Assembly: GCA_029204225.1 (NCBI GenBank)
Contig: CM055102.1
Location: 36,946,585-37,010,584 of the forward strand
From: Diphasiastrum complanatum
Taxonomy: Eukaryota > Streptophyta > Lycopodiopsida > Lycopodiales > Lycopodiaceae
DNA length: 64,000 bases
Direction of reading: 5' to 3'
Made by a program: the position numbers and the translations under genes. The number at the start of each line of letters is the position of its first letter. Positions within the stretch are counted from its first letter, which is position 1. This document shows, in pieces, positions 1-12,485 of this stretch. The notes beneath the pieces are model-generated. The model saw nothing but the letters and a program-made list of their open reading frames with translations. It had not been told where the DNA came from and searched no databases.

Positions 1-1100
1 AAAGCATTTGGTAGCAAAGGTTTGTGAGCCATGGACAATAGAGGCAACATAATTGAACTGGGCCATGCATCTACAATCGTTGTTACACCTATTCCAAAGG
101 TCATGGACAAGGCTGCCATGGACGTAACCTAGTGCTTTGGACAAAGAAACTGTTTGGCATGAATGCAGTTTGCTGTGGATTGAGCCTTTTGCAGTCTTTC
201 ATCTATGAGATCTGAACGGAATACAATCAACAGAAGAGACCCAAAAAGTTCTTATTTCATCATCCTCTAGGCACCAAGAGCTCTCATTTGAGCTCGATGA
301 AGTGTAGCCACCAATTATATCCACTAAATTGTAAATGACAGCTCCCATGCATTCATTTCGAGGCAAATTCAGCTGCAGAATTTGTTGCTAGTGTTGGCTT
401 TGCCAGTCATAGAGTTCCGCAGTTGCCAGACACAGATTTTCATCACCTTGTCCACCTACAACAAGGATCTTGCCTCCAGCTATGACACATGCGAACCCAC
501 TTCTCGCCGCCTGCATATGTGACCAATTTCACTAGCTTCATTTGGTTGCTCTGAGATCTATGGCTTAGACTTCGCTCATGAGATCCCAAGTTAAGGGGTT
601 TCTTCCTCCTAGAATAAATAGTTGTCCTTCTACACAGATGCACCTAGCTCCCAAGGGAACTCCAAAAGCTAATCCAGGATTAGAAGACAACTGCTCCCAT
701 AAATTTGTAAAGGCACATAGTGAGCTGATGTTGGTATTGTACAACCTATGCGCAATTGGAAATCACCATTTTGATTTTCCGTCTGTTTGTAACAAGATTT
801 TTATCCAATAAGCGATGGCAAAACACAAAGGGAGCAGGAATGAGCCAAAACTATGACTACTCGAGAGAGCGATGGTAATAGCACTCTGAATGGTTGCATT
901 GGATTGGAATAGAGGTTGCTGATTGTTAAAGAAAAATCAGCTGAATTAAGATGATCGTGGGTAAGCTTTTTCCGATTTTTTGGAGCAACAGAAGGTGGAT
1001 TGAAAGCTATAATTAGATTAATGGAGAGCAGGCACAACAGTCAGAGGAATGGTCGGATGCAACGCCTGCAGCGAAATATCCTCTTTCACGTTTGATTTCT
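1..1100 (-). pseudogene. F-box/kelch (KISS-ME-DEADLY type) pseudogene
   Basis: Reading the minus strand from about 780 down to 200 gives kelch-repeat sequence. One blade has VEGQLFILGG followed by TWDLMSEV; the next has RSGFACVIAGGKILVVGG and ends TAELYD; a third, after a frame change, resembles NECMGAVIYN..DIIGGY. Spacing and wording match plant F-box/kelch proteins of the KMD/SKIP11-like group, which act as substrate receptors of SCF ubiquitin ligases. The frame has stops near 566, 541, 535 and 532 plus shifts, so it cannot make a full protein. The part from about 830 to 1100 may be an earlier blade (FNPPS, RVVIVL) but is weak, and no F-box is visible. The 3' end may run off the window. The kelch identity is direct; the KMD subgroup is inferred from memory of the family. 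Confidence 0.6.
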
Positions 1101-4100
1101 CCAGGCCACCCCAATAGCCCCAATGGTGATGATCCTTCATCATTCTATTTCAGTTTTTGTTGTGGAGCACGTGGATTGACGACCTTGGATCTGCAAGCCT
1201 TTTTCGTAATTGAATATTCGTTTGTGTCTTGAATGATTTTTTTCTACTTGGAAGCAGCAACACATCGCTCTCAAATTCGGGCCATAATGCAAGGTACTAT
1301 CTCATAAGTCCAAATATATATATCCTTTAACTGCCCCATCTACGATTGCCGATCTGCTTATGCAAAAAGACAATTTACTAGCCAATAATCATTATAAACT
1401 ACCAAATTATATGTATCTATATGGATTCTGAAGCTACAAGCAAAATTATTAACAACACAAACCACCAACTTATATAAATCTCAAGCCAGAAGACTATGCT
1501 AGAAGACTTCACACCCAACCACATTATCATAGCACCAGCGACTGATGATAATGCTTTATGATGAAAAAGTGTGATTGATGCCTTTGTCTCAGATGAGTTC
1601 AGATGAATATGCCAGTCGGCCTAGACAACAACAATTTTGTGTACAATTTTTCACTATCGAAAGAGTAATCTATGACAGAACCTTGAAACTGTGCTATCTA
1701 TTGAAATAACTGTAGCATACATTTTAGGACTGGAACATGAGGTGAATGATTTATCTTGTGCAATAGGACCTGCGAAGAATGCTTTTATGCTTATATTAGG
1801 ACTTTCTTGTTTATGACAAGATAGCTGATGGGTAACTTTTGATTCATGTGTAATCAATTTGCATTGTCATGCGATAAGAGTGTCCTATTTATATGTTTTC
1901 TTTGTAATGCTTGAGAAGGAATTGAGTTGACAACTATGGAAATACTTTGGTTTTGTCACTACAAAAATAAGCCAAAAAGCCAGTACTCAAGTGAGTATCT
2001 TTACCATCCAACTCAATTCTCCATGAAGGGAAAATATTGATGATTGTTGCCCTGTGGCTCAAGTTAATCTCCTTTCTTTCTTGTGTAAGACGCCTTGTGA
2101 AGTGCTTCTAACCTATTTTCCCATCACTTCTAACCTTGTAATCATAATAAGTGAAGTTAGTGCTTTCATAATAAATGAGGACAATGTACAAACTAGCATA
2201 TTGACAACATTTGTATTGCTAGGTGAATTTTTACATAGAGAGTCGAGATTGATTTTCATGAAAAATGATCGGTAATTGTGAGCAATTAGGTCAAGTAGAT
2301 TCAATTAAACCAAGATTGAAATCTATGGCAGCAACTCTCATTAACTAAAGCTTCCTACCAACACTTGCATATCATGAAATCGTTCGCGTTAACAACCCTT
2401 ATTATATCAACTACGATGAATTTCAAAGGCAGTAGAGTTTGAGATGTTGGGCATTAAAACTTAACATTCTGTTAAGAAAGGGTACTATGCACATAGTCTA
2501 TTTTTTGATTGTTGTTTCAACTATTTTGTTAAGAAAATGCTCTGAACTAAAATACCAAAAGCACATTAGAGCAATATTATTAAAGGATAGTTATCTATCA
2601 TAGATTGATAGGAATAGTGGGATCAGTAAAGACAGTCTTGAACTGGAATACATTCCATGAGAACACCCTAGTACATGATATTTTGGACACTTAACTTTGC
2701 ATATTAAACTCAAAATGATAATCTTACTCTATTCTATTAATCATTTATTCATAATGTGGTTATCGATACGAAATATTTTCTTGTTCAATAGTCATGCATT
2801 CATGATCTAAAATCCATGTGAGATATCACAAAGCATGACTGCAAAAGTTCCTATAATCATCACCATTACAAAGATAATAATTTTATAGTAATTAATACTT
2901 AGTAAAACAATCACTTTATTGCAGGATTTCTTATCCATTTATTTCAAATCACTATTTCTAAAATATATGAATTCAACAACAATTCATTATTTTGAATCAC
3001 ATGTAAACAAATTCTACTACACAATAAAAAATTTGTATTTGGATACAACATTCCAATCGACCATTGGAAAGAAATGACTCATGCATAATCTGTGGCAATT
3101 GTTTCTGATCTTGATAAACACTTTGGTCACATGGATCAAGGTGGAAACAAAGTGACAAATGGACAATCACAATTTCTTTTATAATATGAATGATCAACCC
3201 TAGCCTACAATAGCACATCTGTTTGAGTCCCCCTCAAATACAACAACATAAGGTATACTAAACATCGTTTTTATATTTCTATGATAAAATATTAAAATTA
3301 TTTTCAACTTAACTTTATTGCACAAATTTTAGGTCGTTACAGAAGAAGATGTAGCATCAACCAGTGCCACAAACGTAAATCAAACTTCATTTATCTATTT
3401 CATTTCTGATAGTTTACTCTAATGCAAATTTACAAAAGTATACATTAGATAAATTGTTTGAATGCAAAAAACACACCACCATAAAGAGCATAAAGAACAT
3501 TCACATCTACAAGTTAGAATGCAGCAAAAACAAAAAAGTTTAAATTGGACAAATTACAACATCATTGACAAAAAGATATCACCTAGCATTGTGAAAACCC
3601 TCCTCTAAAAATGTTAGTAGCTCTATATGTTCCTTTTAAAATAATGTTATTATATCTACAATTTGTACTACTCATGAAAAAAAGATTGCAAATAATTTAG
3701 AATCATTCTATTATAGACTTATTGCTTCATGTGGTTCAAATGATTTAACATATTAAAAAACAATCCAAGCAATTCCAAGCAACATATTGCTTGAAAATAC
3801 ATCATTACATATAAATATAATAATAAAGTTGAATGTCGATTATAAACCGTGAAACTATGTTTTCATTTCTCATTACATAATATTTGGATGAAGTTCCAAG
3901 ACTAAAATACATGTTTAGTGCATTGGCGAATCTCTTTTAAAAGATTCACTTAATAGGGTCCCCACATGTGTGGATTTGACATCTAGATTGGCCCCCTTGA
4001 GATTTTATGCCTCTCAGCATGCTCAATCTAATACCAAACAAGCAAACCTAGATCCCCAGCCAAATTTCCAAAAATTGAGTTTAAGTGATTTCTTGAGTTG

Positions 4101-4890
4101 AACTGAGTTTTTTGACCATTATTACTCTTGTTTGAGTTCGCCACACATGTGATGACCTCATCTGAGTTTGCCACTATCAACATTGGTCTTAGAATGTCTT
4201 TTTTAGTCAGTGTAACATGTAACATTTATGTTCCCCAGATTTGGAGGGGGGCGTCCATATAAGGAGGTGGGAATGCACTAAAACTCACATTTGATAAGGA
4301 GGTGTTGCCAAATATTTCAAACATTCCCAAGCATACCCCAAGCATTCCCAGAGGCTCTTTGAACTCACTTGCTAAAAAGTAGCAAATTTTCTTGCTCTTT
4401 TTAGCTTTTGAGCTTATTATTTTGAGAAATTTAAGCACTTTTTGGGCTTAAACTTACCACAATGGTGAAGGACGCTAAGGAGAAAGGCCAAAACAATGTA
4501 CACCCTGCTAGGGTAGCCAATAAAATCAAACTTTCTCAAGATCTCGATCCAGAATTCACTATGGGAGTAAAGACCTGACTCCACACACCTCAGATGAAGT
4601 ATTAATGGAGGAAAAGTATGCACTACCGAAACTCCTCCCAGTTCCAAAGTCTTATAAAGCCAGGAAGTGGTGGAAGCCAGGGGAGTGTGAAGGATTTCAG
4701 ATCATTCCAGATCCAATCCATGTCCCTAATCTTTGGTTACAATAAGGAGCAAACCAACAATCCTGCCAATGTAGAAAAATCAGCATCTACATACAAAATG
4801 AGATGCAAACTCTAAGAGATATTGATCAAACATGAACCAGAATATAAAACATGTTTGCTGTCCATACAATTAAAGTACCCTACTGTATTT
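1101..4890. other. AT-rich spacer, no gene recognised
   Basis: I see no coding sequence, RNA gene or complete repeat. The short open frames here lack domain-like composition and stop often. A CACATGTGTGG palindrome at about 3963-3973 and another at 4891 resemble those in the LTRs further on, so parts may be old LTR sequence. Confidence 0.5.
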
Positions 4891-4894
4891 CACA

Positions 4895-5252
4895 TGTGTG
4901 GAACCGAAAATAGCAAAATATGAACATTCTACACACAAGATTGCAAGATAACATCAAGAGAGTGCACCAATGAGTAGAACCCAAAGAGAACCATGTATAG
5001 TGATTAAATGAGAGAGAGAAGAGAGAAGATGTGTCTCTCCACGAGTTACATCCTTTTATCCAAAGTTCAAATTTGAATCTCTCTCAGACTCGACTGCCAA
5101 CTTTTCTACACTTTCAAAAAGTGTTATTGAATGTATTTTAAGCTAATATAACCTCAAAAAGTTATCTCTAAGTCTAAAATGAGTTTTGGCCTCTTATTGA
5201 CAATTTACCAAAATATGACTAAACTAGACTAAACTAGTTGAAATCTCTCACA
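4895..5252 (-). mobile_element. LTR (3' LTR of a minus-strand element), left end approximate
   Basis: The right end is clear: CTCTCACA at 5245-5252 followed by CTCCCTCTTCAAC, the complement of a polypurine tract. The same junction occurs at 52306-52326 in the complete copia element. The left end is probably the TGTG near 4895-4899. No matching second LTR was found to the right, so this is the 3' end of a truncated element. Confidence 0.55.
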
Positions 5253-6228
5253 CTCCCTCTTCAACTAGTTTTGGCATAGTTTTGACAATAGAACTTTGAT
5301 CCAACTTTAGAATGATCTCCATCCTAAGTATAGATCTCCTTTCTAAGGTTCTAAAGTATCTTTCATAATTGATATAGAGAATAGTGTCCAAATTGGATGC
5401 TTCACTATTTCTTACATCAATTTTATACATCAAGATATAACTAGAATGTGAAGAACCAAATAGAATGTGAATGAAATGATTCCTCCATGCTTCAAACTTT
5501 GAACTCTCTAGAAAATTACAGCAACCAAAAAATAAATGTGAGTGATGACCATTTGCTTGCTTGTCTCCTCCAACTTTGTCCTTTCTTGATATGTCTCCAC
5601 CATAAATCTCCATGAATGAGCCTCCATCTCCATCTTGCCACAAGAAACCATCAAACCTTGGAAATCCATGAGTAGGTGAGTACATTAATGATGCAAATCC
5701 AGCACCACATGACTCCATAAACCAAGTAGGTTGCACTAGTCCATCTTCAAGATCTACTTGACACAAGAAAATGACCATGAATTCACCAAAAAATGACAAT
5801 TTCCAAACATTAACATCGAGTAGCTCAAAACTTGAGAACTTGATCATGGATGAGTGATATAATGAGCCTCCAATAGCTTCATTTCCATCAACAAAGCCAA
5901 CCAAGAATGCTAGTACAACTCCGACAATAAGATATTGCAAGACAATGTAGCTAGTTTGTCCATATCTTGACAATTTGCACACATCCACATGAAATAGCTC
6001 AAACATGAGATAGAACAAGTAAAGTGAACTTGAACAACGCTTCCTTGCTGCTCCTTTGACCTTACTTGGGTCTTCAATAAGCTGCAAAAATAGATCCATA
6101 ACATCTTTGCCAAATAACCTTCCTTTGATGCTCTTGACTAGCTCCAAATTGCCACCTTTCCTTTTGTGTTGTTGTAGCCCTTTGATGGATAAAAAGATGA
6201 GCAACTTCAGGTCCTTTAAGCTTTTCAC
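5248..6228 (-). CDS. 326-codon open frame at the 3' end of an LTR element
   Basis: This is one uninterrupted frame ending immediately at the polypurine tract and LTR. Its last residues, MPKLVEEGV, are encoded by the polypurine tract and its stop lies in the first bases of the LTR; the complete copia at 52309 ends the same way (NVEEGV). I recognise no gag, protease, integrase, reverse transcriptase or RNase H motif. There is a hydrophobic stretch near residues 94-112 (IVLQYLIVGVVLAFLVGFV) that could be membrane-spanning, and a Gly/Asp-rich motif (QDGDGGSFMEIYGGD) near residue 200. It may be an additional 3' reading frame carried by the retroelement, a capture, or untranslated sequence that happens to be open. 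The element's 5' part is missing. A host gene is less likely because of the exact abutment to the LTR. Confidence 0.4.
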   Translation of the reverse strand: MKSLKDLKLLIFLSIKGLQQHKRKGGNLELVKSIKGRLFGKDVMDLFLQLIEDPSKVKGAARKRCSSSLYLFYLMFELFHVDVCKLSRYGQTSYIVLQYLIVGVVLAFLVGFVDGNEAIGGSLYHSSMIKFSSFELLDVNVWKLSFFGEFMVIFLCQVDLEDGLVQPTWFMESCGAGFASLMYSPTHGFPRFDGFLWQDGDGGSFMEIYGGDISRKDKVGGDKQANGHHSHLFFGCCNFLESSKFEAWRNHFIHILFGSSHSSYILMYKIDVRNSEASNLDTILYINYERYFRTLERRSILRMEIILKLDQSSIVKTMPKLVEEGV

Positions 6229-6466
6229 AAAATATTCAACTATATCGAAACTATATATAATGGTTTTAATCTAATCAGTTATAAATTCTTGATATTCGAT
6301 ATTTGAATTATAAGACGATATCTTTTATTTGAGAACATAAATAGTCTTAATAGTGATATTTGTGTTTTTTTAAAATAACGTTCAATTTTCATATCTTGAT
6401 TTAAGTTCCAATTTGTATATATTGTTGTTCAATTTTGATGTCTTATTTGTTTTCCCATGTTTGAAG

Positions 6467-9400
6467 GAATACAAATCGTCATCTAGTTCTAGTAATGATC
6501 ACATACATTCTGTATCCACCACAAGATTGGGATACAATGGGCCACATATAGATCAACTATCTCGTCGTGAGCGGATGGGATTACGAGCCATGATGAGAAT
6601 AGATGAACAACAAAGTCGCAAGACAAATCGGTCTCGACCTATCCCAAGCAAGGTGTTGAGACATTTTCCAATAATTTCACGATTGCAACAATTGTTTCGT
6701 TGCAAATCCCTTGCAAAACTGATAAATTGGCATGCTATCCACCGTTCTTAAGATGGGGTTATGAGAGTACCCTCAGATTCTCCTGCATGGAAACACATTG
6801 ACAAAGAGTATCCATGTTTTGCAAGTGAATCTAGAAACATAAGATTTGGACTTGCAACAGATGGGGTGAATCCCTTTGGCAAGATGTCAAGCATGTGATC
6901 TACTTGGCCAGTGGTGTTGGTCAACTACAACACTCCACCTTGGCTAACTATAGAAAAAGGACATCTCATATTAGCACTTTTAATCCCTGGAAAACACAAA
7001 GTAAAAAATATGGATGTCTACGTTGCACCATTAGTTGAAGAATTGGAGCTATTATGGAAGGGTGTCCAAGCATATGACATCTCACGTCCAATACAAGACA
7101 ACAACTTCTTGTTGCGCAATTCTAATGTGGACAATGCATGACTATCCAGGATTGGGTGATTGTTCAGGTAACTAGAATATGAGATCATCTGTATTTTCTA
7201 TATATTTATTTTTTCTATATTCGCTATTTATGTTTAATTTTTTGATCTACAAGTAACACAAATTGCATTTGATTTCTTGAGGTTTTACAACTTCCGGATA
7301 TTACGCGTGTCTCATTTGTGGACCGAATATTGATGCTCGATACTCACGTCATCTAAGAAAAGTTGTATATGAAAATCATCGCAAATACTTGCATGAGGAT
7401 CATTCGTTTCAGCATACACAAAGAAGAGGGTTTGGAGGAAAGACGGAGACAAGGATTGATTCTGAGACCAAACCAATCAATGGTCTGAAAATACTATCTA
7501 TCTTTCATTGACTACCATATTGGAATAAACTTTTGATCAATCACTTGCTTGATCCTCTGCATATATTCAAAAATGTGGGTGAGTCAATATGAAAACACTT
7601 GGTGAGTGAAAAAGATAGTATTAATGCAAGACAAGACCTACAAGAATCAAAGACAAAAAAGGAGTACTGGCCAAAATCCCGTATAGATGAAAATACTCAT
7701 ATCATTCAAAGAGCCCCTTGGATTCTTACCAAGGAAGAGTACAAGTATGTACGGTCAGTCATTTGCGAGATGAGAACACCAACTGGTTTTGCTCATTTAC
7801 TACGAACATCATTCACAATAGAAGAAAAACCTCATGGTCTTAAATCTGATGATTGGTTGAAGATGCTTAAGTACATATTTCCAATGTGTGTTCGTGGTTG
7901 TCTAACTAATCAACTTCGCGATACCATTAACAAATTAGCATCCATTGTCAGGTACTTACATTTCTTTCACTCACGTTTTATGCTATTGCATATTTATTTT
8001 ACCTACGAATTCGATAGTCATATGATGATCATATACTACAAACATGGTGTAGATGGATGTGTGACAAGGAGATTCGTGAGATAGATGTGGAGAAAAAACA
8101 TGAAGATATAGTAGAGACTGTATGTATGCTTGAGAGAGATTTTCCAACCTTCATCTTGGACATACAAGTGCATCTGCTTGTGCACTTGGTCCAAGAAATT
8201 GGTATTACCGGTCCTGTGCACTCAAGGTAAAAAATACATTATTTTGGTTTTTGTGGCTTCAATATATTTAGCATCATATTTTGTATGTCATTGAACATTG
8301 CTCTTATCATGCAATAAATGTTTATAGGTGGATGTTTTTTTTGGAGAGATTCATGAAAGTTTTGAAAGATTTTGTGCATCAAAAGGCAAGACCAGAGGGA
8401 AGTATGGACGAAGGGTGGTTAGCGCAAGAATCTCTTATTTATATCACTGAATTTTTGCTTCAAATACATCCATCTACTCCACGACTATGGAATGATGAGG
8501 AGAACAATGAGGTAGAAGGTGAAAAACCCCAAGAAAATGACACCTTTTCTTAGAGAAAAAATTTCTACTTTCATGCTCTATAATTCTAGAGTGATGGATA
8601 AGTGGTTGGAAATATATGAATAAGAGAAGAAAAAAAGAACGTTGGCTAGAAATAGACTCCGACATAATAGACATAGGGGTCATGTTGCACCTTCACGTGA
8701 TGTTGAGCCATTGCCCAACCAACGCACCATAGAATGGATGGTTGACACACTCCAACAAGCAAGATCAAATGGACAAGTCATATCTGACATGGAATGGGAC
8801 TTTGCAAGAGGATGTGATTGGAAGGTTTGTTTATTGTTTTTTGTTTTTTTATAAAATACAATGTAGCTTGTATAATGATTGATTATTGTCTTAATTACAA
8901 TTAATATGTGGCAGTATCAAAAGTATAGTGCAATGTGGGCATATGGTCGTCATCATCGCGTTGAACGAGTTGATATGAAACGACGAACTTATGATTGTGG
9001 TGTTATGGCATCTTTTAATCAAGAAAGTTGGAGTAGTGCACGAGACCAAAGTCCAATCTCTAAAGCTTGAGTATGTAGAAACTATTCAAGATATATATGA
9101 AGTGTGTTTTGGTGAAAATGGAAAATACTTTTTGTTTGATGTGAAATGGTTCAAAATCAATTATCAAGGGTCAAATGCAACCGTGAAAAGCGATCGTAGT
9201 GGATTTTTTGCTATCGATTCAACCAAGACATTAAGCATGGATTATTCAGACACATTGGTGTTGCCTCGTCATTGTGAACAGGTGTGTCACATGACATTCG
9301 TTTTTTCTCAATCATAATCAGTAACATAAACTATTTCATTACAATTAACTATTCATGTGGACCTTAGGTCCATGTTGCCACGCACTAGACATGTATTTGA

Positions 9401-9650
9401 AAATTCATGCATTGAAAATGAAATGGAGGACTTGAATATTGACAACACAAACATGGTTGATGTGGATATAGAAATATCTCCAAGTTCTCTAAATATTCTA
9501 GAAAATACTTTAAATGAACCGAATGATTCTGACACAAACGACAACATTGAGAGAGGGTCCGATTACTATAGTGATGATGAAAATCATCTAAGTGGAGATG
9601 AGTTGCAAAACGTATTGGCTGATGAATTTGAATCTTGTGTTGATGAATAA
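6467..9650 (+). pseudogene. CACTA TNP2-type transposase (Transposase_21 / DUF4216), broken
   Basis: TNP2 proteins are the large transposases of CACTA elements. From an apparent acceptor at 6466|6467 the frame reads IPSKVLRHFPIISRLQQLF, then SPAWKHIDKEYP, GLATDGVNPFGKMS, WPVVLVNYNTPPW and LALLIPG, all hallmark TNP2 strings. Introns restore the frame exactly: 7168-7281 (phase 1, joining YPGLGDCSG to FTTSGYYACLICGP), 7952-8052 (phase 2), 8227-8327 (phase 2, into RWMFFLERFMK) and 8825-8914. After the last comes a DUF4216-like block (CGVMASFNQESW, then YFLFDVKWFKINYQGSNATV) and an acidic tail to 9650. Decay is modest: in-frame stops near 6750 (TAA) and 6896 (TGA), a frameshift near 9058 and uncertain frame around 8560-8640. 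Family assignment is secure; activity is not expected. Confidence 0.88.
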
Positions 9651-10159
9651 ATTATATATATATCACAATCATTTTTGTGATAAAATGATAGTTTATGTAA
9701 TCATTGCATCTTTATAATACATTCTTGCATTTTTCAAGTTTATCTTGATTTCAATCTAGCAATGACTTTTGATTCATTTTAAATCAAATGCTTTCAATGC
9801 AATCTATATCTTATTAAAGATCTAGCAAAAAATGATTGACCAAAGAAAACAATTAGTGAACATACGTTGATCATTTGCAGTCGCTGCAAAAACATTTTTC
9901 TTTTGAAACATCCTTACTATATTTAAAATCTATTGAAGCAATATCTTCATATCTTCACTTTAGTTGAAGCACAAAGCACAATAATTTGACACAATGATCA
10001 TTTGATTTTTTTAATTAACAATCATGATCACATAATAATCATGTTATAATTAGTCCACACTTATTTAAAGCCTAAAAAAAAATTCATGTACTTTTAATTA
10101 TAGGGTTGTTTGTTTATCAAAATATTGTTCAAATAGTTTTAAAAAAAATTACAACAAAT

Positions 10160-10590
10160 ATATTTGGCCACGCGTGGCAAAATTTGCCACGTGTGGCACT
10201 ATAAAATCACAATTCTCTGGAATTTTCTCTGGAAATTGCCACGCATAGCAGTGTCACGTGTGGCAGATCTCCAAAATAAATGAATGTTAGATTAGAGGCG
10301 GTTAATTAATAACCTTGCGTGCCACTTCCACGCATGGCTTTACTACGCCGAGCAATGTTGGCAATCGTTTTTTTGAATTTTGGTTTAAAAAAATTTGCGT
10401 GCAATTGCCAAACGATGAGAAAAAAAAAATTCAATGTCGAACGCACAACCTGGATTTGACCGACAAGGTCCCCGGAGAATTTTTGGCATGAATTTCCCAA
10501 GCAGAGCCAGGCAAAGAAAAATGTCAAAATATTGATTATCAGGTTCCCGTGGCAGTGTCACGTGGCAAAATGCTCATATGTGTAGTAGTG
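10160..10590. repeat. CACTA subterminal repeats (GCCACG palindromes)
   Basis: Repeated motifs occur at 10167-10200 (GCCACGCGTGGC, spacer, GCCACGTGTGGC), about 10239-10266 (GCCACGCATAGC..TCACGTGTGGCA), about 10320-10340 (GCCACTTCCACGCATGGC) and about 10547-10570 (CCGTGGCAGTGTCACGTGGC). CACTA elements carry such arrays as binding sites for their accessory DNA-binding protein; the role here is inferred. Confidence 0.6.
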
Positions 10591-10647
10591 AAAAGAGAAC
10601 CATTTCTTTGGTAATGTATTTTCTCTATTCTCTTAATAAAACTCTAT

Positions 10648-10651
<4 letters not shown>

Positions 10652-10687
<36 letters not shown>
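10652..10687. repeat. (CT)n microsatellite, 36 bp
   Basis: Perfect CT dinucleotide run, just outside the right end of the CACTA element. Confidence 0.97.
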
Positions 10688-10690
<3 letters not shown>

Positions 10691-12157
10691 GTGTTATGCA
10701 TGTGAAGGCGAGGTGGTCACTCCTAGCGATCAGATTCTTATACTAACATACCACGCTATAGTGGCGACCTCGTCAAAAAGTACCATCATTCATCTTGATG
10801 CAGTGTTTTTTTTTTTCTCTCTTCATCTTGATGCATAGTGTTTTTTTTTTTCTCTCTTTCTTCTACAACCCTTTTATTTCATCAATAGCTTGTTAGTGTT
10901 ACTGTGGATTAGATTTTGATTTAGAAGTTCGTTTTGCATTTGCTCCGTGCTATTTTTTTCGTGATCATACTATGGAGAGAGACTGAGAGGTGGGAGGTTT
11001 CAAATCCAAGCATACAATTCTTTCCATAAACCCAATTCATGCTATTTTTTTTCTTGATCATACTATAATCTGAAAATGTCTCTATTTGTTATAAAATGAG
11101 CAAAAAATGGCCAAGAAACACCTATCAGGCTTACTAATTACCATATGGTGAAGAGTTGTAATCCACCTTTATTTGCGAAAACTATAATAGGGAACTATTA
11201 TGGCGAACTGCTAAACGAGATCAAATATGACATGATAAACTTTGCATCATATACTTCATTTGTAAAAAATTGAATAGATGATATCCTTATGAAAGGAAAC
11301 ATCTTAATCAAGATGGTAGATCATACCTATTCTAATGAAGGAAAGATCTTAATCAAGATGGTAGATCATATCTATTCTAATGTTGCACCATCAAATGGGG
11401 CATCAAAAGAACCAGGATAAACAACCTTAGACAATCAAGCAAAAGAGAAAGCCTAGCTTCACAATTGAGTCTAGAAAGAACCAAGGTGTCAAATGTCAAT
11501 CAATTGACCAAAACCAATAAAAAGATGACTAACATCAGGCTCACATCAACTTCATAATAGTTTACCACTCTATTATGTGGAGAGTGAGAAGGGACATTTG
11601 TTACCTATGTATGCTTACCACCTCCAAGGGCATGTTCTTATGCACATGTTGGAGGTGCATGTTCTTATGCACATGTGCACATGTGGTATCTAAATGACCA
11701 CCTAAATTCTGGTTATAAAATTCACATGCACATTGTGAAAGCACGGGGGAGGGGGGGGGTACCATTCCAAACTTTATTTATGATTTACCGGTTGAAAATA
11801 CGTAAATGTACCGGTTGGAAATATGTAATGAATGTGGAAATTGTTGAAAAAAACAGGTTGGAAATTGTAAACGTGGAAATTGAAACAGTTACAAACCGAC
11901 ACTTAATTAAACGATCCTCAAAGATACGATAACGGTATTGGTCTCCGACTTCCGACAACCAAAAACACAATACTCAATTCGGTTTGATTCTGGCGATCCA
12001 ACAATGCTGAAGCACATTTAGGCGTTCGTATAACCAAAAACATTTAAAACAAAACCCTGTATAATAATGGTAGAAAGCTTGTTCTACACACGAAGAACAT
12101 CTCTTCATATGTCTATGTAGCAGATGACAATTTCGGTACATCATATCGTATTAAGGT
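10688..12157. repeat. Spacer with short tandem duplications, no gene recognised
   Basis: It contains a tandem duplication of a 34-36 bp unit (CATCTTGATGCA, poly-T, CTCTCTT) at about 10792-10858. A unit of about 45 bp (AGGAAAnATCTTAATCAAGA and onward) is duplicated at about 11295-11384. A short duplication of GGCATGTTCTTATGCACATG lies at about 11630-11680, and a G run at about 11745-11758. No coding sequence is supported. Confidence 0.6.
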
Positions 12158-12485
12158 TCAGTATATTGACGAAGTGCAATTCATCGACTTATGTAGGTAA
12201 CGAGGATCACTCGGCCTAGAAGGGAGAAGGCAAAAAACAATTCCGCATACAAATTTTTCTATATTACAATTGCTCCGAGCATAACCACATGTATTTGATT
12301 CAATATGTACAACTAAATGTACTGAGAAAGATATACTGTGATTGATCATCGAAGTAGAGCTGCGTCTGGGCCGAAATACAAAATCCTGCCATACGGCACT
12401 TTACTGCCTCTTGAATCTTTCATCAACATCTCTACATCATCATTACAAAAGACTACTATCTTAAACTACAATCATGGCATAAATA

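Larger units (their letters stand above)
6467..10590 (+). mobile_element. Degenerate CACTA (En/Spm) DNA transposon
   Basis: It holds a TNP2-type transposase on the plus strand, then about 900 bp of AT-rich sequence with GCCACG-type subterminal repeats, ending in GTAGTAGTG at 10590, as expected for a CACTA right end (complement CACTACTAC). I could not find a matching left end; the interval 5250-6400 is occupied by the truncated LTR element, so the 5' terminus is probably lost. Confidence 0.7.

Noticed and set aside
4618-4627. CACTACCGAA as a possible left end of the CACTA element
   Set aside because: It does not match the complement of the right end beyond CACTAC, and an LTR element lies between.
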